64,000 nt of DNA from Streptomyces collinus Tu 365 (GCF_000444875.1 NC_021985.1:8204170-8268169); one strand, 5' to 3'. Positions 54,437 to 63,880 are shown, numbered from the stretch's first letter. Notes: a model not told the origin generated them from the sequence alone. A program made the numbers and translations.

Positions 54437-55192
54437 GTGAGTGACCGCAGTCCGATTGAGTGGACCGAAGCGACGTGGAACCCCACGACCGGCTGCGACC
54501 GGGTCTCGGACGGATGCGACAACTGCTACGCGCTGACGTTGGCGAAGCGGCTCAAGGCTATGGGATCAGCGAAGTACCAGCGCGACGGTGACCCCCGTAC
54601 CTCCGGCCCCGGCTTCGGCCTGACCGTGCACCCGGACGCGCTGCGGGTCCCCTTGGGCTGGAAGGCGCCGCGCACGGTGTTTGTGAACTCGATGTCAGAT
54701 CTCTTCCACGCCCGCGTACCGCTGGACTATGTCCGGCAGGTCTTCGACGTCATCGAGCAGACCCCGCAACACACTTATCAAGTGCTCACGAAACGAGCAC
54801 GTCGGCTGCGCCAGGTCGCCGACCGACTGGAGTGGCCGGCCAACCTGTGGATGGGTGTGTCTGTGGAGAGCGCCAAGGAACTGTCCCGTGTAGACGACCT
54901 GCGGCAGGTCCCGGCCACGGTGCGGTTCCTGTCGTGCGAGCCGTTGCTCGGGCCTCTGAACGGACTGGACTTGGCGGGCATTCACTGGGTTATCGCCGGA
55001 GGCGAGTCAGGTCCCCGCTTCCGCCCCATGGAACAGGAATGGGTCACAGGAATCCGGGACGCCTGCCTCCAAGCCGATGTGGCCTTCTTCTTCAAACAGT
55101 GGGGAGGCCGGACCTCCAAGGCGTCTGGTCGGCACCTTCAGGGGCGGACCTGGGACCAGATGCCTACGCTCGAACCTGCGCCTGCAGGCTGA
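54437..55192 (+). CDS. Three-Cys-motif protein (phage Gp37/Gp68 family, DUF5131)
   Basis: 251 residues from GTG 54437 behind GGGGAG; an ATG 15 bases earlier is in frame but has no ribosome site. Starts SDRSPIEWTEATWNPTTGCD and has the three-Cys motif C20-x6-C27-x2-C30, as in DUF5131 proteins, which are radical-SAM-like and possibly bind an iron-sulfur cluster. Further family blocks: VFVNSMSDLFHARVP, YQVLTKRARRL, LWMGVSVES, FLSCEPLLGPL, WVIAGGESG, FFFKQWGG. Convergent with, and overlapping, the TcmP gene, its known partner. Confidence 0.9.
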   Translation: MSDRSPIEWTEATWNPTTGCDRVSDGCDNCYALTLAKRLKAMGSAKYQRDGDPRTSGPGFGLTVHPDALRVPLGWKAPRTVFVNSMSDLFHARVPLDYVRQVFDVIEQTPQHTYQVLTKRARRLRQVADRLEWPANLWMGVSVESAKELSRVDDLRQVPATVRFLSCEPLLGPLNGLDLAGIHWVIAGGESGPRFRPMEQEWVTGIRDACLQADVAFFFKQWGGRTSKASGRHLQGRTWDQMPTLEPAPAG

Positions 55193-56285
55193 TCCGGCTC
55201 TTGGTCGTGAGCTTGCCCGGCGACTGCACGGCGACCACGCCGTCCTGCCGCATCTGCCGAGCCGCCTGCAAAGCATGCTTCGGCATCCAGCGGGCGGTCT
55301 CCGCCAGCAGCCACTCGCCGATGGCCTCCACCGTTGTGGCCCCGGAACTCAACCGCTGGGCGACCAGTTCGGCCAGCTCGTCGTCGATCACACCTGCGGC
55401 CTGGAACAGGTCGAGCTGCCCGTCCGCCTTGGCGCCTCGGGTGCGTGGGTCGCGGAAGCTTTCGCCATCAAGCTCGTCGACCTTCCACATAGCGTCCTTC
55501 ATCGCCCTCAGGCCTGCGGTGCTGCCGGTGCCGAAGACGAGATAGAGGGGCTGCCCAGTACGCGGGACGAGTTCGAACTGCAGCTGGTAACCGAAGCCAG
55601 CCCGGCGCAGCGCATCCCGGTAGGTGCGCAACCACACGCGCCACTTCTCGTCGGGGCGCAGTTCTTCCGCGGCGGGGCTCCAGAAGCCGCGGCCACCAAA
55701 GACCGCGTCGAGGATGCCGGCGTTGAGATCCTCGCGGCGGCTGAACCAGTTGGGCCCGAAAGTGGTGATGACTTCGCTGGAGCGGTTGCGAGCGATGCGG
55801 GACATCACGTGCAGCGGTACATTGACGCTGCCCCAGCTGTCAAAGATCCCCAGGATCGGGTGACCCCACGCTCCGAGCTCGTCGAGAAGAGCGAGGCTGT
55901 CGAGACCTGCATCGCCGCGCCGCACCTCCACCCGGACCGGCAGATCCCTGAGCGGCCCGAAATAGGAGACGAGTTCCGTCATCAGGTGCTCGTGGCGGGC
56001 CCGGTCCTTCTCGATGAATATCAAATGCACCCGCCGCGGGCTGAGGTGCATACGATCGGCCGCGTCATGGTGCAGCAGGCGGTCCAGGATGAACACCGGC
56101 GAGCCCGGCTCGCCGTTCTCATAGCGCCCCGGCCCGGCGAACGCATCCAGGAGCGTGACCCGGGGCCGGGAGTATCCCTTGCTCTGGGAGGTCTGCAGCA
56201 GGATCGGCCACCAGGCGTCCAAGTACCGCTGGTACAACCGGTGCTTGGCTGCGGTCGCTGGCTCCAGTTTCCACAACACGCCCAT
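55164..56285 (-). CDS. tcmP: TcmP, three-Cys-motif partner protein
   Basis: 373 residues from ATG 56285 with a G-rich ribosome site. N-terminal block HRLYQRYLDAWWPILLQ, then VTLLDAFAGPGRYENGEPGS, a methyltransferase-like GxGxY loop; further LIFIEKDRARHEHLMTEL and LGIFDSWGSVNVPLHVM. These are hallmarks of TcmP, which always occurs next to a three-Cys-motif gene, as here. It is tail-to-tail with it, sharing 29 bases. The pair is widespread on mobile DNA and is suspected of a role in conflict or DNA/RNA modification; the reaction is unknown. Confidence 0.9.
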   Translation of the reverse strand: MGVLWKLEPATAAKHRLYQRYLDAWWPILLQTSQSKGYSRPRVTLLDAFAGPGRYENGEPGSPVFILDRLLHHDAADRMHLSPRRVHLIFIEKDRARHEHLMTELVSYFGPLRDLPVRVEVRRGDAGLDSLALLDELGAWGHPILGIFDSWGSVNVPLHVMSRIARNRSSEVITTFGPNWFSRREDLNAGILDAVFGGRGFWSPAAEELRPDEKWRVWLRTYRDALRRAGFGYQLQFELVPRTGQPLYLVFGTGSTAGLRAMKDAMWKVDELDGESFRDPRTRGAKADGQLDLFQAAGVIDDELAELVAQRLSSGATTVEAIGEWLLAETARWMPKHALQAARQMRQDGVVAVQSPGKLTTKSRISLQAQVRA

Positions 56286-56723
56286 CCGTGCCCCCTGTCC
56301 AGGATCGCCGCAGTCGGCGGCTGGCACGTGCCAGCCGCACCCCCTCGTACCAGATGGTGTGCGCAACAACGTTCAACGTAAAGACCGCGTATCGGTCCCT
56401 GAGAGAGCGGGAGGTTCACCCCTGTAGGACGTCGGCGATGGGATCTGCCCAGGGAAGGGGGCGGCCGGCTGGGCCCGTCACGGAATCAGCCCCAAGAGGA
56501 GCGGACTGGTCACAGTCCAATCCTGTGGATCTCATCGTTGGACAGCCCGAGGCGCACTCCGAACCCGGCCTGAAGGCCATCTCGGGACTGGCGGCCGAAG
56601 GTAGGCGCGGTGTTGTGGGGCGCCGATCGTCTCATTTGCTGCGCCTTTGACGCGCTTTCAGCCACTGCACTAGAGTGAGTCCCCGATCAGATAACAGAGT
56701 CCGCTTGCAGAAGGGAGGTTGGC
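56286..56723. other. Intergenic region; no gene seen
   Basis: About 440 bases between the divergent TcmP and excisionase-like genes. It should hold both promoters. I see no further gene. Confidence 0.45.
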
Positions 56724-57320
56724 ATGCTGCTGACGACCGGGCAGGCGGCAGACGAACTCGGCTGTGCGATCACCACCTTCCGCCGCCTCGTGCACGCCAG
56801 CCTGCTGCCAGGCCTGTCCCGCCGTGGCGTACGCGTCATGATCCCCCTGGACACGGTCCAAGCCCTCGCCACCCGCCGCCGCGCCCCCCTGGAACAACTG
56901 GACGCCACGGAGATCGCCGTGCTGCGTGTCGACGCAGCCCGCCCGGCCCCCGAGCCCGACCGGCCCTGGATCGGCTTCGCCGCCACCCTCACCCCCGACG
57001 ACCTGCTCAAGGCCCTGCGCGGCTCGTGGCGCTGCGACCCGGTCAGCGTTGCCGCCGGGGGAGTGCTGCCCGTGACCCTGTCGGGCTACGTCGTCGCCGT
57101 CCTGACCGGCCTGCAGGCATGGGAAAAAAACTCAACCGGCCGCCACACCTTCTCCCGGGCTCGCCTGGCTGGCTACGTCACCGACCTGGCCACACCCCGC
57201 ATCACCCTCACCTCCCGCACGGACGGCGACCAGCACCTTGCCGAGTCGCTGCTGGGCACCCGCCTGCCCTCCGACTCCGGCGGGGCGATCGCCTACGTCA
57301 CCACCCACACCACCGGCTGA
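56724..57320 (+). CDS. Excisionase/MerR-type HTH protein
   Basis: 198 residues. The N-terminal 55 residues are a winged helix-turn-helix of the excisionase/MerR type (LTTGQAADELGCAITTFRRL, then VHASLLPGLSRRGVRVMIPL). The rest (LRGSWRCDPVSVAAGGVLPV; LARPRITLTSRTDG-like) is unrecognised. Ribosome site GGGAGG. Likely a transcription factor of an integrative element. The next gene begins 22 bases later on the same strand and is probably co-transcribed. Confidence 0.65.
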   Translation: MLLTTGQAADELGCAITTFRRLVHASLLPGLSRRGVRVMIPLDTVQALATRRRAPLEQLDATEIAVLRVDAARPAPEPDRPWIGFAATLTPDDLLKALRGSWRCDPVSVAAGGVLPVTLSGYVVAVLTGLQAWEKNSTGRHTFSRARLAGYVTDLATPRITLTSRTDGDQHLAESLLGTRLPSDSGGAIAYVTTHTTG

Positions 57321-57342
57321 ACCGCCCGGACAAGGAACCCTC

Positions 57343-58695
57343 ATGGACGCACAGAGCTACAACGCCGCTCTCGCCGAGCTGCGCACCGTGCGGGACGAGA
57401 TCAAAAAGGCCCGGGCCGCGCTGACGAAACTGGAAACCGACCGCGACCAAAGCATCGCCCAGCTCGCCTCCTACGGCAAGGCGAAGGCGGACCGGATCGC
57501 CCCCGCCGCCGGGCTGAGCGTCGCCGACGTCACCGGCACCACCCCCCGGACCCTCGAACGCGATGTCCCCCCGGACGCCGAAATCATCGGCTTTGACGAC
57601 GAGATGAACGCTCCCCTGGGCGGCGCCCAGGTGGACCGATTGCGTCGGCGGCCGTTGCTGATCGTCCTGAACCTGATATCCGTGGTGCTGGTCCTGCCGC
57701 TGCTGTTGGTGCACGACCGCCATGGCGTCTGGATCTGTTACCTCGTCATGACGTTGTACGGGCTGGCCAGCGGCGTCACTGGTTCGGCTATGACCGCGTT
57801 CACCCAGACGTTGATCCCACCGCAGCACTTGGGCGACGCCAACGGCCTCCTGCAGACCTTGCTGCAGGGCCTGCGCCTGATTGCCCCTCTCCTGGGTGCA
57901 GGTGTGCTGTCCGCATTCGGCCTGGGGCTGTTGGTGGCAGGCGACGCCGCTACCTTCGCTCTCGCAGCCCTGCTCATTGCACTGATCCGGCAGCGGGAGG
58001 ATCGCCCCCAGTCGGCGCGGCCAGAGGAAACTGGCGCCGAGATCGGCGCCGGCTTCCGATACATAGCGCGGACTCCCGCCCTGCGTCAGTTCACCGTCGC
58101 CGTAGTACTCGCTGTTGTTGCTTTCGGGCTCTGCGAGTCGGTTCTCTTCGCCGTCGTCGACACGGGGCTGCGCCGTCCGCCGGCCTTCCTCGGCGTCCTC
58201 GGCTCCTTGCAGGGTGCAGGTGCGATCGCCGCTGGGGTGGTCACCGCAGTGCTGCTGCGACGTGCAGGGGAACGGCGGACCGTGGTACTCGGCCTGGCCT
58301 GCGCTGGCGCAGGCTTCCTGCTGAGTGCGGCTCCGTATCTCTTGGCGGTCGCGCCGGGTGCGGTGCTCATCGGTGCCAGCCTGCCTTTGATCGTTGCGGG
58401 CGCCATGACCCTGTTCCAGCGGCGCACGCCCACATCTCTGATGGGGCGGACCGGTGCCGCGTTGAACGTGCTGATAGGAGTACCGCAGACTGCGGCCATC
58501 GCCGCCGGAGCCGGATTGATCGCGCTGGTCGACTACCGCGTCATCCTCGCGGTGATGGGGGCCCTGATGGCAGCCTCAGCGCTCTATTTGGCCACCCGCA
58601 CCACCCACCAGTCGATCGAGGCAGTAGCCACCGCGCGTCGGGCGCAAGAGCCCTGCGAAGAGACACCGACAACAGCAGCGCCGCACTGCGGATGA
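57343..58695 (+). CDS. Chimeric gene: small coiled-coil/HTH protein fused to a headless MFS transporter
   Basis: 450 residues. 1-65: coiled coil and a helix-turn-helix-like end (ELRTVRDEIKKARAALTKLE; KADRIAPAAGLSVADVTG), a typical small plasmid/element protein. From about residue 92 an MFS permease takes over at its motif A (PLGGAQVDRLRRRPLLIVLN), followed by ~10 membrane helices. The first two helices of the permease are missing, so transport is unlikely. The joint lies at about 57540-57620 and is in frame. Seems a recombination product, not a functional fusion. Possible alternative: the small protein alone is useful. Confidence 0.65.
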   Translation: MDAQSYNAALAELRTVRDEIKKARAALTKLETDRDQSIAQLASYGKAKADRIAPAAGLSVADVTGTTPRTLERDVPPDAEIIGFDDEMNAPLGGAQVDRLRRRPLLIVLNLISVVLVLPLLLVHDRHGVWICYLVMTLYGLASGVTGSAMTAFTQTLIPPQHLGDANGLLQTLLQGLRLIAPLLGAGVLSAFGLGLLVAGDAATFALAALLIALIRQREDRPQSARPEETGAEIGAGFRYIARTPALRQFTVAVVLAVVAFGLCESVLFAVVDTGLRRPPAFLGVLGSLQGAGAIAAGVVTAVLLRRAGERRTVVLGLACAGAGFLLSAAPYLLAVAPGAVLIGASLPLIVAGAMTLFQRRTPTSLMGRTGAALNVLIGVPQTAAIAAGAGLIALVDYRVILAVMGALMAASALYLATRTTHQSIEAVATARRAQEPCEETPTTAAPHCG

Positions 58696-59059
58696 CACCA
58701 AGGTTCTCGGTCAGGGACTGACGGCGCCCTGTACGCGTGGGCGGGCAGCGCCCCCGGCGCGGGGATAGCCGAGGGCGCATGACTCGTATGAGCGGTCTCT
58801 CCGGGCAGGGGGCCTCGCGGTACGGCGCGCGGGTGTGCGACGGTGGGGCGACAACGAGACCGACCGGCCCCCCCCATGGGAGGGCTGATCCGACTTCGAC
58901 ACCCTGCCCCCGCTCCGCGCCGCGGCCGACGCCCTAGACCTGCTTGTTCGCGTCGTACCCGCGTGTCGCGTTCGACACCGGCTCCGTGACCGCCCAGCCG
59001 TTGTCGCGAGGTCAGCAATACGGTGGCTGGTTGGTCAGCGAGGCCGCCACTCGCGTCCA
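58696..59059. other. Decayed sequence; no intact gene
   Basis: About 360 bases. A plus frame holds DFDTLPPLRAAADALDLLVR (near 58887-58950), which looks like coding debris of unknown origin, and then leads into the helicase fragment. Confidence 0.35.
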
Positions 59060-59170
59060 CACGCCGAACAGGCCGACGAGCTCGGCGCGCGGCTGGTGCT
59101 GTTCGTCGTGCCGACGCTTGATCTGGCGGCGCAGACCGCGTTGGCCTGGCGGGCGGACGGTCACATGGAG
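59060..59170 (+). pseudogene. Helicase fragment (motif Ia region), plus strand
   Basis: The frame reads HAEQADELGARLVLFVVPTL, then DLAAQTALAWRADGHMEH. VVPTLDLxAQTxxAWR is motif Ia of the DEAD/DEAH helicases of the helicase-associated-domain family. No start or stop of its own. Confidence 0.6.
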
Positions 59171-59741
59171 CACATACTCGACGACCTTCTTGCCGTACAC
59201 CTGCTCGTTGTCCATGGAGTTGGCGAACGCATCCAGCTCCGGCCCTTACGGGCGCCGGCGGCGCGGGCGGGTGAGGTCGGCGGACTCCGCCAGCTCGGGT
59301 GCGGCGAAGATGCGGGGGGTGGCGGTCATGTAGAGGCGGCGGTCGGCGTGGATGCGTGCGTGTCGCGTCGTTGACGATCGCCCACTTCTTGTCCGAGCGG
59401 CCCGCGATCCGGTGCGCCTCGTCCATGACCGCCAGGTCGAACGGCGGCACCGCGTACCCCGTCTTCTGGGTCTGTTCGATCTTGTTCAGGGAGTCGTAGG
59501 TGCAGATCACCGTCAGCGCCCGGATGTGGTCTTCCCCCTCCCCCACGACCGACATCAGCTCGCCCAGCGCGTACGGGTCGGCGGTCGACAGGACACGGGC
59601 CGCCACCAGATCGGGCCGGCCTTCGGCGTCCATCGAGGACACGATCACAACCCGCTCGCGCAGGCGGTCGCCGACGGGCTGGCTTTGTAGGTGGAAGCGG
59701 ACACCGCTTATCGACGAGTCCGAACACCACTTGCCGATCAC
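59165..59741 (-). pseudogene. Helicase fragment (motif II-III region), minus strand
   Basis: Reads leftward: VIVSSMDAEGRPDLVAARVL, LTVICTYDSLNKIEQTQKTG, FDLAVMDEAHRIAGRSDKKW (DEAH box). Then one frame over YMTATPRIFAAPELAESADL, then FANSMDNEQVYGKKVVEYVL. These are consecutive blocks of the same helicase family as the plus-strand piece next door, so the two abut in inverted orientation at about 59165. Frameshift near 59370 and a stop near 59260. Confidence 0.7.
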
Positions 59742-59862
59742 AGGGCCGCGAAATGTCGATGAGAACTGACACCACTTCGGTGGGGACAGCCGACGTTGGC
59801 AGTCGTTGACGGTGAGTGCCGCGCCCGGTTGGACGATGCGGCTCGGGGTCGCCCGACCTTCC

Positions 59863-60573
59863 CTAGAAGGTGCTTTGCGACGGTTCCCAGACCGAGCAGT
59901 CGTGCGCGAAGAGGACGCGTCGTGGGTCGAAGTCGGCGAGTCGCTCCAGCCAGTGCTGGTAGGCGGGAAGCGGCTGCTCCACGCCGTGAAGCGCCGCTTG
60001 GCGGGCCAGCTGGTCGGATGCGAAGTGGGAGGCGAAGTCGTGCGCCTGGCCGGCGAGGATTACCGTGCCGTCGGCTTGCCGGAGGACCAGCGACTGATGC
60101 CCTTGAGTGTGCCCTGGTGTCGGAATGATCCAGACGCCCGGCCAGACCTCCGCCTCACCGGCGAATTCCTCATAGGACGCGGCAGGAAAATCGATTAACT
60201 CGTCGAAGGTGTAATCGCCGCTGCGGGCAGTGGCCAGCTCGACGTCCTGGACCAGGATGGGCTTGCCGCCCAGGAGCGGGTTCCCACCGCAGTGGTCGAA
60301 GTGGAGATGGCAGTTCGCGACGAGGGAGATGTCGTCAAGAGCGACTCCGGCCGCGGACAGGGCATCCTGCAAGTCCCGGCGTCGGGGACGGTAATGGGCT
60401 TCGGTCTCGGGATCCGCTGTGCCGATGCCGGAGTCGAACAGGATCAGACCGTGATCGTGCTGCACCAGGTAGGCGAGCACAGGTTCGACCCGCGGCTGCA
60501 GGCCACCGGTCTCCGACGCGGGCCGGATGAAATACCCCAGATCAAGGCGACGCACCGGCATGTTCTTCCCCAT
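59863..60573 (-). CDS. Metallo-beta-lactamase-fold hydrolase, N-acyl homoserine lactonase-like
   Basis: 236 residues. Metal motif H89-L-H91-F-D93-H94-C-G (NCHLHFDHCGGNPLL), then IIPTPGHTQGHQSLVL (third His), GTVILAGQAHDF (Asp replaced by Gln-Ala-His-Asp) and FAHDC near the end. The layout matches the AiiA-type quorum-quenching lactonases in the MBL superfamily. Two zinc ions, cytosolic. Substrate is inference. An ATG four codons into the frame (60561) is an alternative start. Intact and surrounded by pseudogenes. Confidence 0.85.
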   Translation of the reverse strand: MGKNMPVRRLDLGYFIRPASETGGLQPRVEPVLAYLVQHDHGLILFDSGIGTADPETEAHYRPRRRDLQDALSAAGVALDDISLVANCHLHFDHCGGNPLLGGKPILVQDVELATARSGDYTFDELIDFPAASYEEFAGEAEVWPGVWIIPTPGHTQGHQSLVLRQADGTVILAGQAHDFASHFASDQLARQAALHGVEQPLPAYQHWLERLADFDPRRVLFAHDCSVWEPSQSTF

Positions 60574-60676
60574 GCGGCCAGCCTGTCAGGTTTGGGTGTT
60601 CCGGTCGGCCAGTCTGCCGAGAGCAGAACCACCACCGACCTCATCGGCCGCGAGGCGTGCGATTCACGTGCCGGGT

Positions 60677-61174
60677 TCAGCCTGCGGCGGAGTCCTGGGC
60701 AGCGGCACGGGCCTGTGTAATGGCGAGGCGGTAGGATTCGGTGCCGGTCTGGATCAGGTTGCCGCCGAAGGTCAGCCGGTCGACGATGGCCGCGCAGAGC
60801 CTCGGGTCGGTGAAGGTCTTGGTCCAGCCGCTGAAACTCTCGTTCGAGGCGATGGCAACGCTGTTCTTCTCCTCACGTTCCGTCAGAACCTGGAACAGCA
60901 GCTCAGCGCCCCTGCGGCCCAGCTCCATGTAGCCCAGCTCATCGATGCACAAAAGATCGACACGGCCGTAGCGGGCGATGGTCTTGGTCAGCACCTTCTC
61001 GTCCGCGGCCTCGACCAGCTCGTTGACGAGCTTGGTCGCGGGCGTGTACTTGACCCGGTAGCCGGCCATGGCCGCTTCGGTGCCCAGCGCGATCAGCAGG
61101 TGCGACTTGCCGGTGCCCGAGTCACCGATCAGGCAGAGCGGCAGGCCCTTCTTGACCCAGTCGCAGGTTGCCAC
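60677..61174 (-). pseudogene. istB: IS21-type helper ATPase IstB, N-terminally truncated
   Basis: 165 residues remain of about 260. Walker A LCLIGDSGTGKSHLLIALG near residue 13-31, Walker B VDLLCIDELGYMELGRRGAE, SVAIASNESFSGWTKTFTD, and the R-x-x-x-RLTFGGN end. The N-terminal dimer/DNA-binding part and the partner istA are missing, so it is the relic of an IS21 element. Confidence 0.8.
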
Positions 61175-61352
61175 AAGGGGTGTGCTCGCATCGGCGGCTG
61201 AACTCTTGCGGCGGCCCCTTGAGGGCCAGGTGCTTCCGCCGGTCGGGAAGTTTGCTGATTACCTGTGGTCACAGCGGTGTTAGGGGCATGCTAGGCGGGC
61301 GCCGGAGCAGAGGAACCGCGTCGGCGGTGGTCACGGGCCAGGGGGGATCCAA

Positions 61353-61418
61353 GTGCGCGGGACCGTGCTCCAGGAGCGGTATCGGCTGGAGGGGCTCATC
61401 GGGGCCGGAGGGTGTGGC
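61353..61418 (+). pseudogene. N-terminal stub of a Ser/Thr protein kinase
   Basis: GTG-started frame VRGTVLQERYRLEGLIGAGG, then CG. This is the start of actinobacterial PknB-like kinases (xGxxLxxRYRLExLIGxGGxG, the ATP-binding glycine loop). It ends after 22 residues, where an antisense gene fragment begins. Confidence 0.5.
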
Positions 61419-61611
61419 CGCGTTCCTCGGGTACGTCGGGATCCCGCCCGGCGAGAACGATCGCCAGTCGGGTGTCGGTACGGGCCCTGGCCCACACAGC
61501 GCGCAGATCGATGCCGAGTTCCGCGACCGCAGCGTCCAGGTCCCGGCCGTGCCGGAGAACGGTGATGAGCCGGCTGGCCTGGCGGCCGGTGAGCGGGACG
61601 GGGTCGGTCAT
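61396..61611 (-). CDS. Small hypothetical protein, probably C-terminally truncated
   Basis: About 71 residues from ATG 61611: TDPVPLTGRQASRLITVLRH, then GRDLDAAVAELGIDLRAVWA, RTDTRLAIVLAGRDPDVPEE. A helix-turn-helix-like pattern (LDAAVAELGIDLRAVWARAR) resembles small phage/element proteins. The end overlaps the antisense kinase stub, so the original C-terminus is probably lost. Confidence 0.4.
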   Translation of the reverse strand: MTDPVPLTGRQASRLITVLRHGRDLDAAVAELGIDLRAVWARARTDTRLAIVLAGRDPDVPEERGHTLRPR

Positions 61612-61739
61612 GCCCGCACCCCACGGGCGCCACATGCCGTATCTAGTGCCGCATCCGGAAGACGTTCGTTTCCGGCGGCTGGGCAGGGGGTGCAGGTGCC
61701 TCCTGCCGTGTTGTCGGAGGCGGATGCAAGACTCTCGCC

Positions 61740-62126
61740 ATGACGGAAACGCTCGGCGCGGGCATCGCGCTCATCTCCATCGTCGGCCGTGAATTCAGTC
61801 AGGTGGACGCGGTGGAGGAGACGCTGACTGACGTGTTCGCCTATGCCGGCCCCATGCGTGATCAGATCACTGAGGAAGGGATTTGCCGCACCCTGGTACT
61901 CCAGATCAGCGAACTCACGGACGGTCGGGCTGCGCAAAGCGCACTTCCTCTGGTCCCGTTCGACATCAGCGACGTGGGTCCGAGCCAGGCGCGGGTGCGA
62001 GTTATCGCGGCTGCTCCGGAGGACCTGCGGGCCGTGACGGCCGTCATCTCGGCAGGACACTCGCTGGTCGGGGAGCCTGCTCAGGGCAAGGATGGCAGTG
62101 CGGTACTGGTGGTCTCTGCGGGCTGA
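61740..62126 (+). CDS. Hypothetical protein, 128 residues
   Basis: Starts MTETLGAGIALISIVGREFS and has a compact alpha/beta look (TLVLQISELTDG; RVRVIAAAPEDLRAVTAVIS). Good codon bias, no signal peptide. Family not recognised. Single gene between remnants; no clear ribosome site. Confidence 0.55.
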   Translation: MTETLGAGIALISIVGREFSQVDAVEETLTDVFAYAGPMRDQITEEGICRTLVLQISELTDGRAAQSALPLVPFDISDVGPSQARVRVIAAAPEDLRAVTAVISAGHSLVGEPAQGKDGSAVLVVSAG

Positions 62127-62316
62127 CGACAAACGCGGGTGACCCCACGGTCTCAGGCGACGTTGTCAGCCGCACGTCGCTCAGGCCCTCCCCCTCACTG
62201 GCCGGTGCTGGGTTCCCTTCCCGCCCTCATCCGGGCCGGCCGGGGGACCACCGCCACCCTACGAGACCCCTGGCGGGTCACTTCAGTGTTCCTGCCACGA
62301 ACGAGTGCCGTATCAG

Positions 62317-62940
62317 CTAACAGCCGACTTCTCCCTGGCGCACCGTGCTCAGCCGCCCACCTCCTGCCCGTCCGCGGTCAGCATCCCGCCGCGCCACCCC
62401 GGCCCACCGCCGCTGCGCCGCCACCACCTCCGGCAGACCACGCAGATCCAGGTGCTCCAGCGGCTGGTTCGCGTCCGCGTCCAGCAGCCACCGCCCATGC
62501 CGCACGCACACCCGCTCCCACCGCGGCGCATACCGCACCACCCGCACGGCCGCCCCCGTCCGGCGAGCGGTGCACAGCCGGCAGCCGAACGTCACGGGAC
62601 CGGCTACCGCGCCACCGACCCGCCACAGCCCTACCGGGTCGCCGGCCTCGGCGCGCAGTTTGGCGTCTTCTTCTCCCCAGGACGGCAACGTCCGTGCCAG
62701 CACGCCTTCCTCGACGCCGCACATGCCAACTAGGAGCTGCCGCCCGGCCGCGTTCAGCAGCACCTCGGCATCGGCCCGCGCGCCCCCTCCCTCATGCCCG
62801 AGCGGGTAGTTGCGCCACTTCCAGCACGCCCGCAGCACCTTCGCTTCCATCCCGTAGCGCCTGGCGACGCGGCAGATCAGCGACGAGGTCGTCTCTCCCT
62901 GCAGGGGAGCGGTACGCAGGAGGACGGGGTTACGGATCAC
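62317..62940 (-). pseudogene. tniQ: TniQ-family protein, C-terminally truncated
   Basis: 207 residues remain: LRTAPLQGETTSSLICRVAR, RYGMEAKVLRACWKWRNYP, then CRLCTARRTGAAVRVVRYAP, RWERVCVRHGRWLLDADANQ, PLEHLDLRGLPEVVAAQRRW. This is the TniQ N-terminal block with the zinc-binding CxxC and C-x-R-H. Family members are longer (usually 300 or more residues), so the C-terminal half is lost. TniQ directs target choice in Tn7/Tn5053-like transposition. Pairs in type with the TniA/TniB remnants 19-22 kb to the left. Confidence 0.75.
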
Positions 62941-63171
62941 CCCACCACGGTCTCGTGTTCACCGGCCGGGGCGGACGCATTCGCAAAAGATGCGCAGTGG
63001 CTAAAAGCAGACTCAATCCGCAACTCCCGGTCGATCAGTCAGGTCGGCGAGGAGGCGCACCCCCGTGTCGGTTGTTTCTGCCGGTCAAGAACGTGCTCGG
63101 TACGCACTCCGTACGCCAAATGTACGCTTCACGGTCGCTGCGCCTGGGCGGCTTGATGCTCCACGACTGTC

Positions 63172-63880
63172 ACACTCCACGCCTAGCTCCCGCAGCGCGG
63201 CGAGCTGCTCGGCGTCGAGTTTGTGGCGTCGCTGCTTGGTGTTGGTGATCCTTACGTCCAGTCGGACCGGGACCGGCTCCGTCTGACCCTCAACCGCGAT
63301 CTCCACGATGGCGCTGCGGGGTACGGGCCGCTGGCCTTCGCGTTCGACCCACTGCGCCAGGGCTGCCAGTCCCCTCTGGAACGCCGCCTGTGCCTTGCTC
63401 CCGGCCTTCCCCCGGGCCCTTCGCCGCGCCATCAGCGGCTGGTGCCGGGGACGGTGTCACGCCCAGCCGGGTGAGCCGTTGCTGTTGTTCGGTGGTGAGC
63501 TGTTTCCAGGTGGCTGGTTTGCGCTGCTGCTTCAGCCAGCGTCCGAGGTCGTCGCCGTTAAGGAGGACGCCGGGGGCGATGTCGGGGAGCCGGCTGCCTG
63601 GTTCGTCGGCGGCGAGGTCGGCGAGGACGCGGTGGTGGCGCTGCCAGTCCAGCGGCCAGGGGCAGTTCCAGTCGGCGTCGATCGCGGTGAGCTGCTTCGC
63701 GCGTACGGCGGCCCGATCCGCGTTTTTGCCGGGGCCGCCCTTCCCCTGCGCCCGCCACAGCCACTGCGGCCCGCCGCCAAGGCCCGGTCGGCAGTGCAGC
63801 CGGTGCCCCGGCGTGGACCCGGGGCACCGCGGCCGCTGCGGCAGCCGCTTTCCCTATGCCGCAGCGACGCCTTTCCTGCT
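63172..63880 (-). pseudogene. C-terminal part of a helicase-associated-domain protein
   Basis: Reading leftward, one frame gives HRLHCRPGLGGGPQWLWRAQ, AIDADWNCPWPLDWQRHHRV, LPDIAPGVLLNGDDLGRWLK, TEQQQRLTRLGVTP. After a one-base shift at a G run (near 63415) it continues KAQAAFQRGLAALAQWVERE, RITNTKQRRHKLDAEQLAAL, RELGVE. These are the tandem helicase-associated (HA) repeats of Streptomyces helicase-like proteins. The usual WA-stop end is replaced by unrelated sequence at 63172. The helicase core is missing here but pieces of one lie at 59060-59741. Confidence 0.7.

Noticed and set aside
55077..56381. A 434-codon plus-strand frame opposite tcmP
   Set aside because: Mirror of a GC-rich gene with clear TcmP motifs on the other strand. 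No motifs of its own.
62139..63248. 369-codon plus-strand frame
   Set aside because: Runs antisense to TniQ and to helicase-associated repeats, with Pro/Arg/Ala-rich content typical of a shadow.
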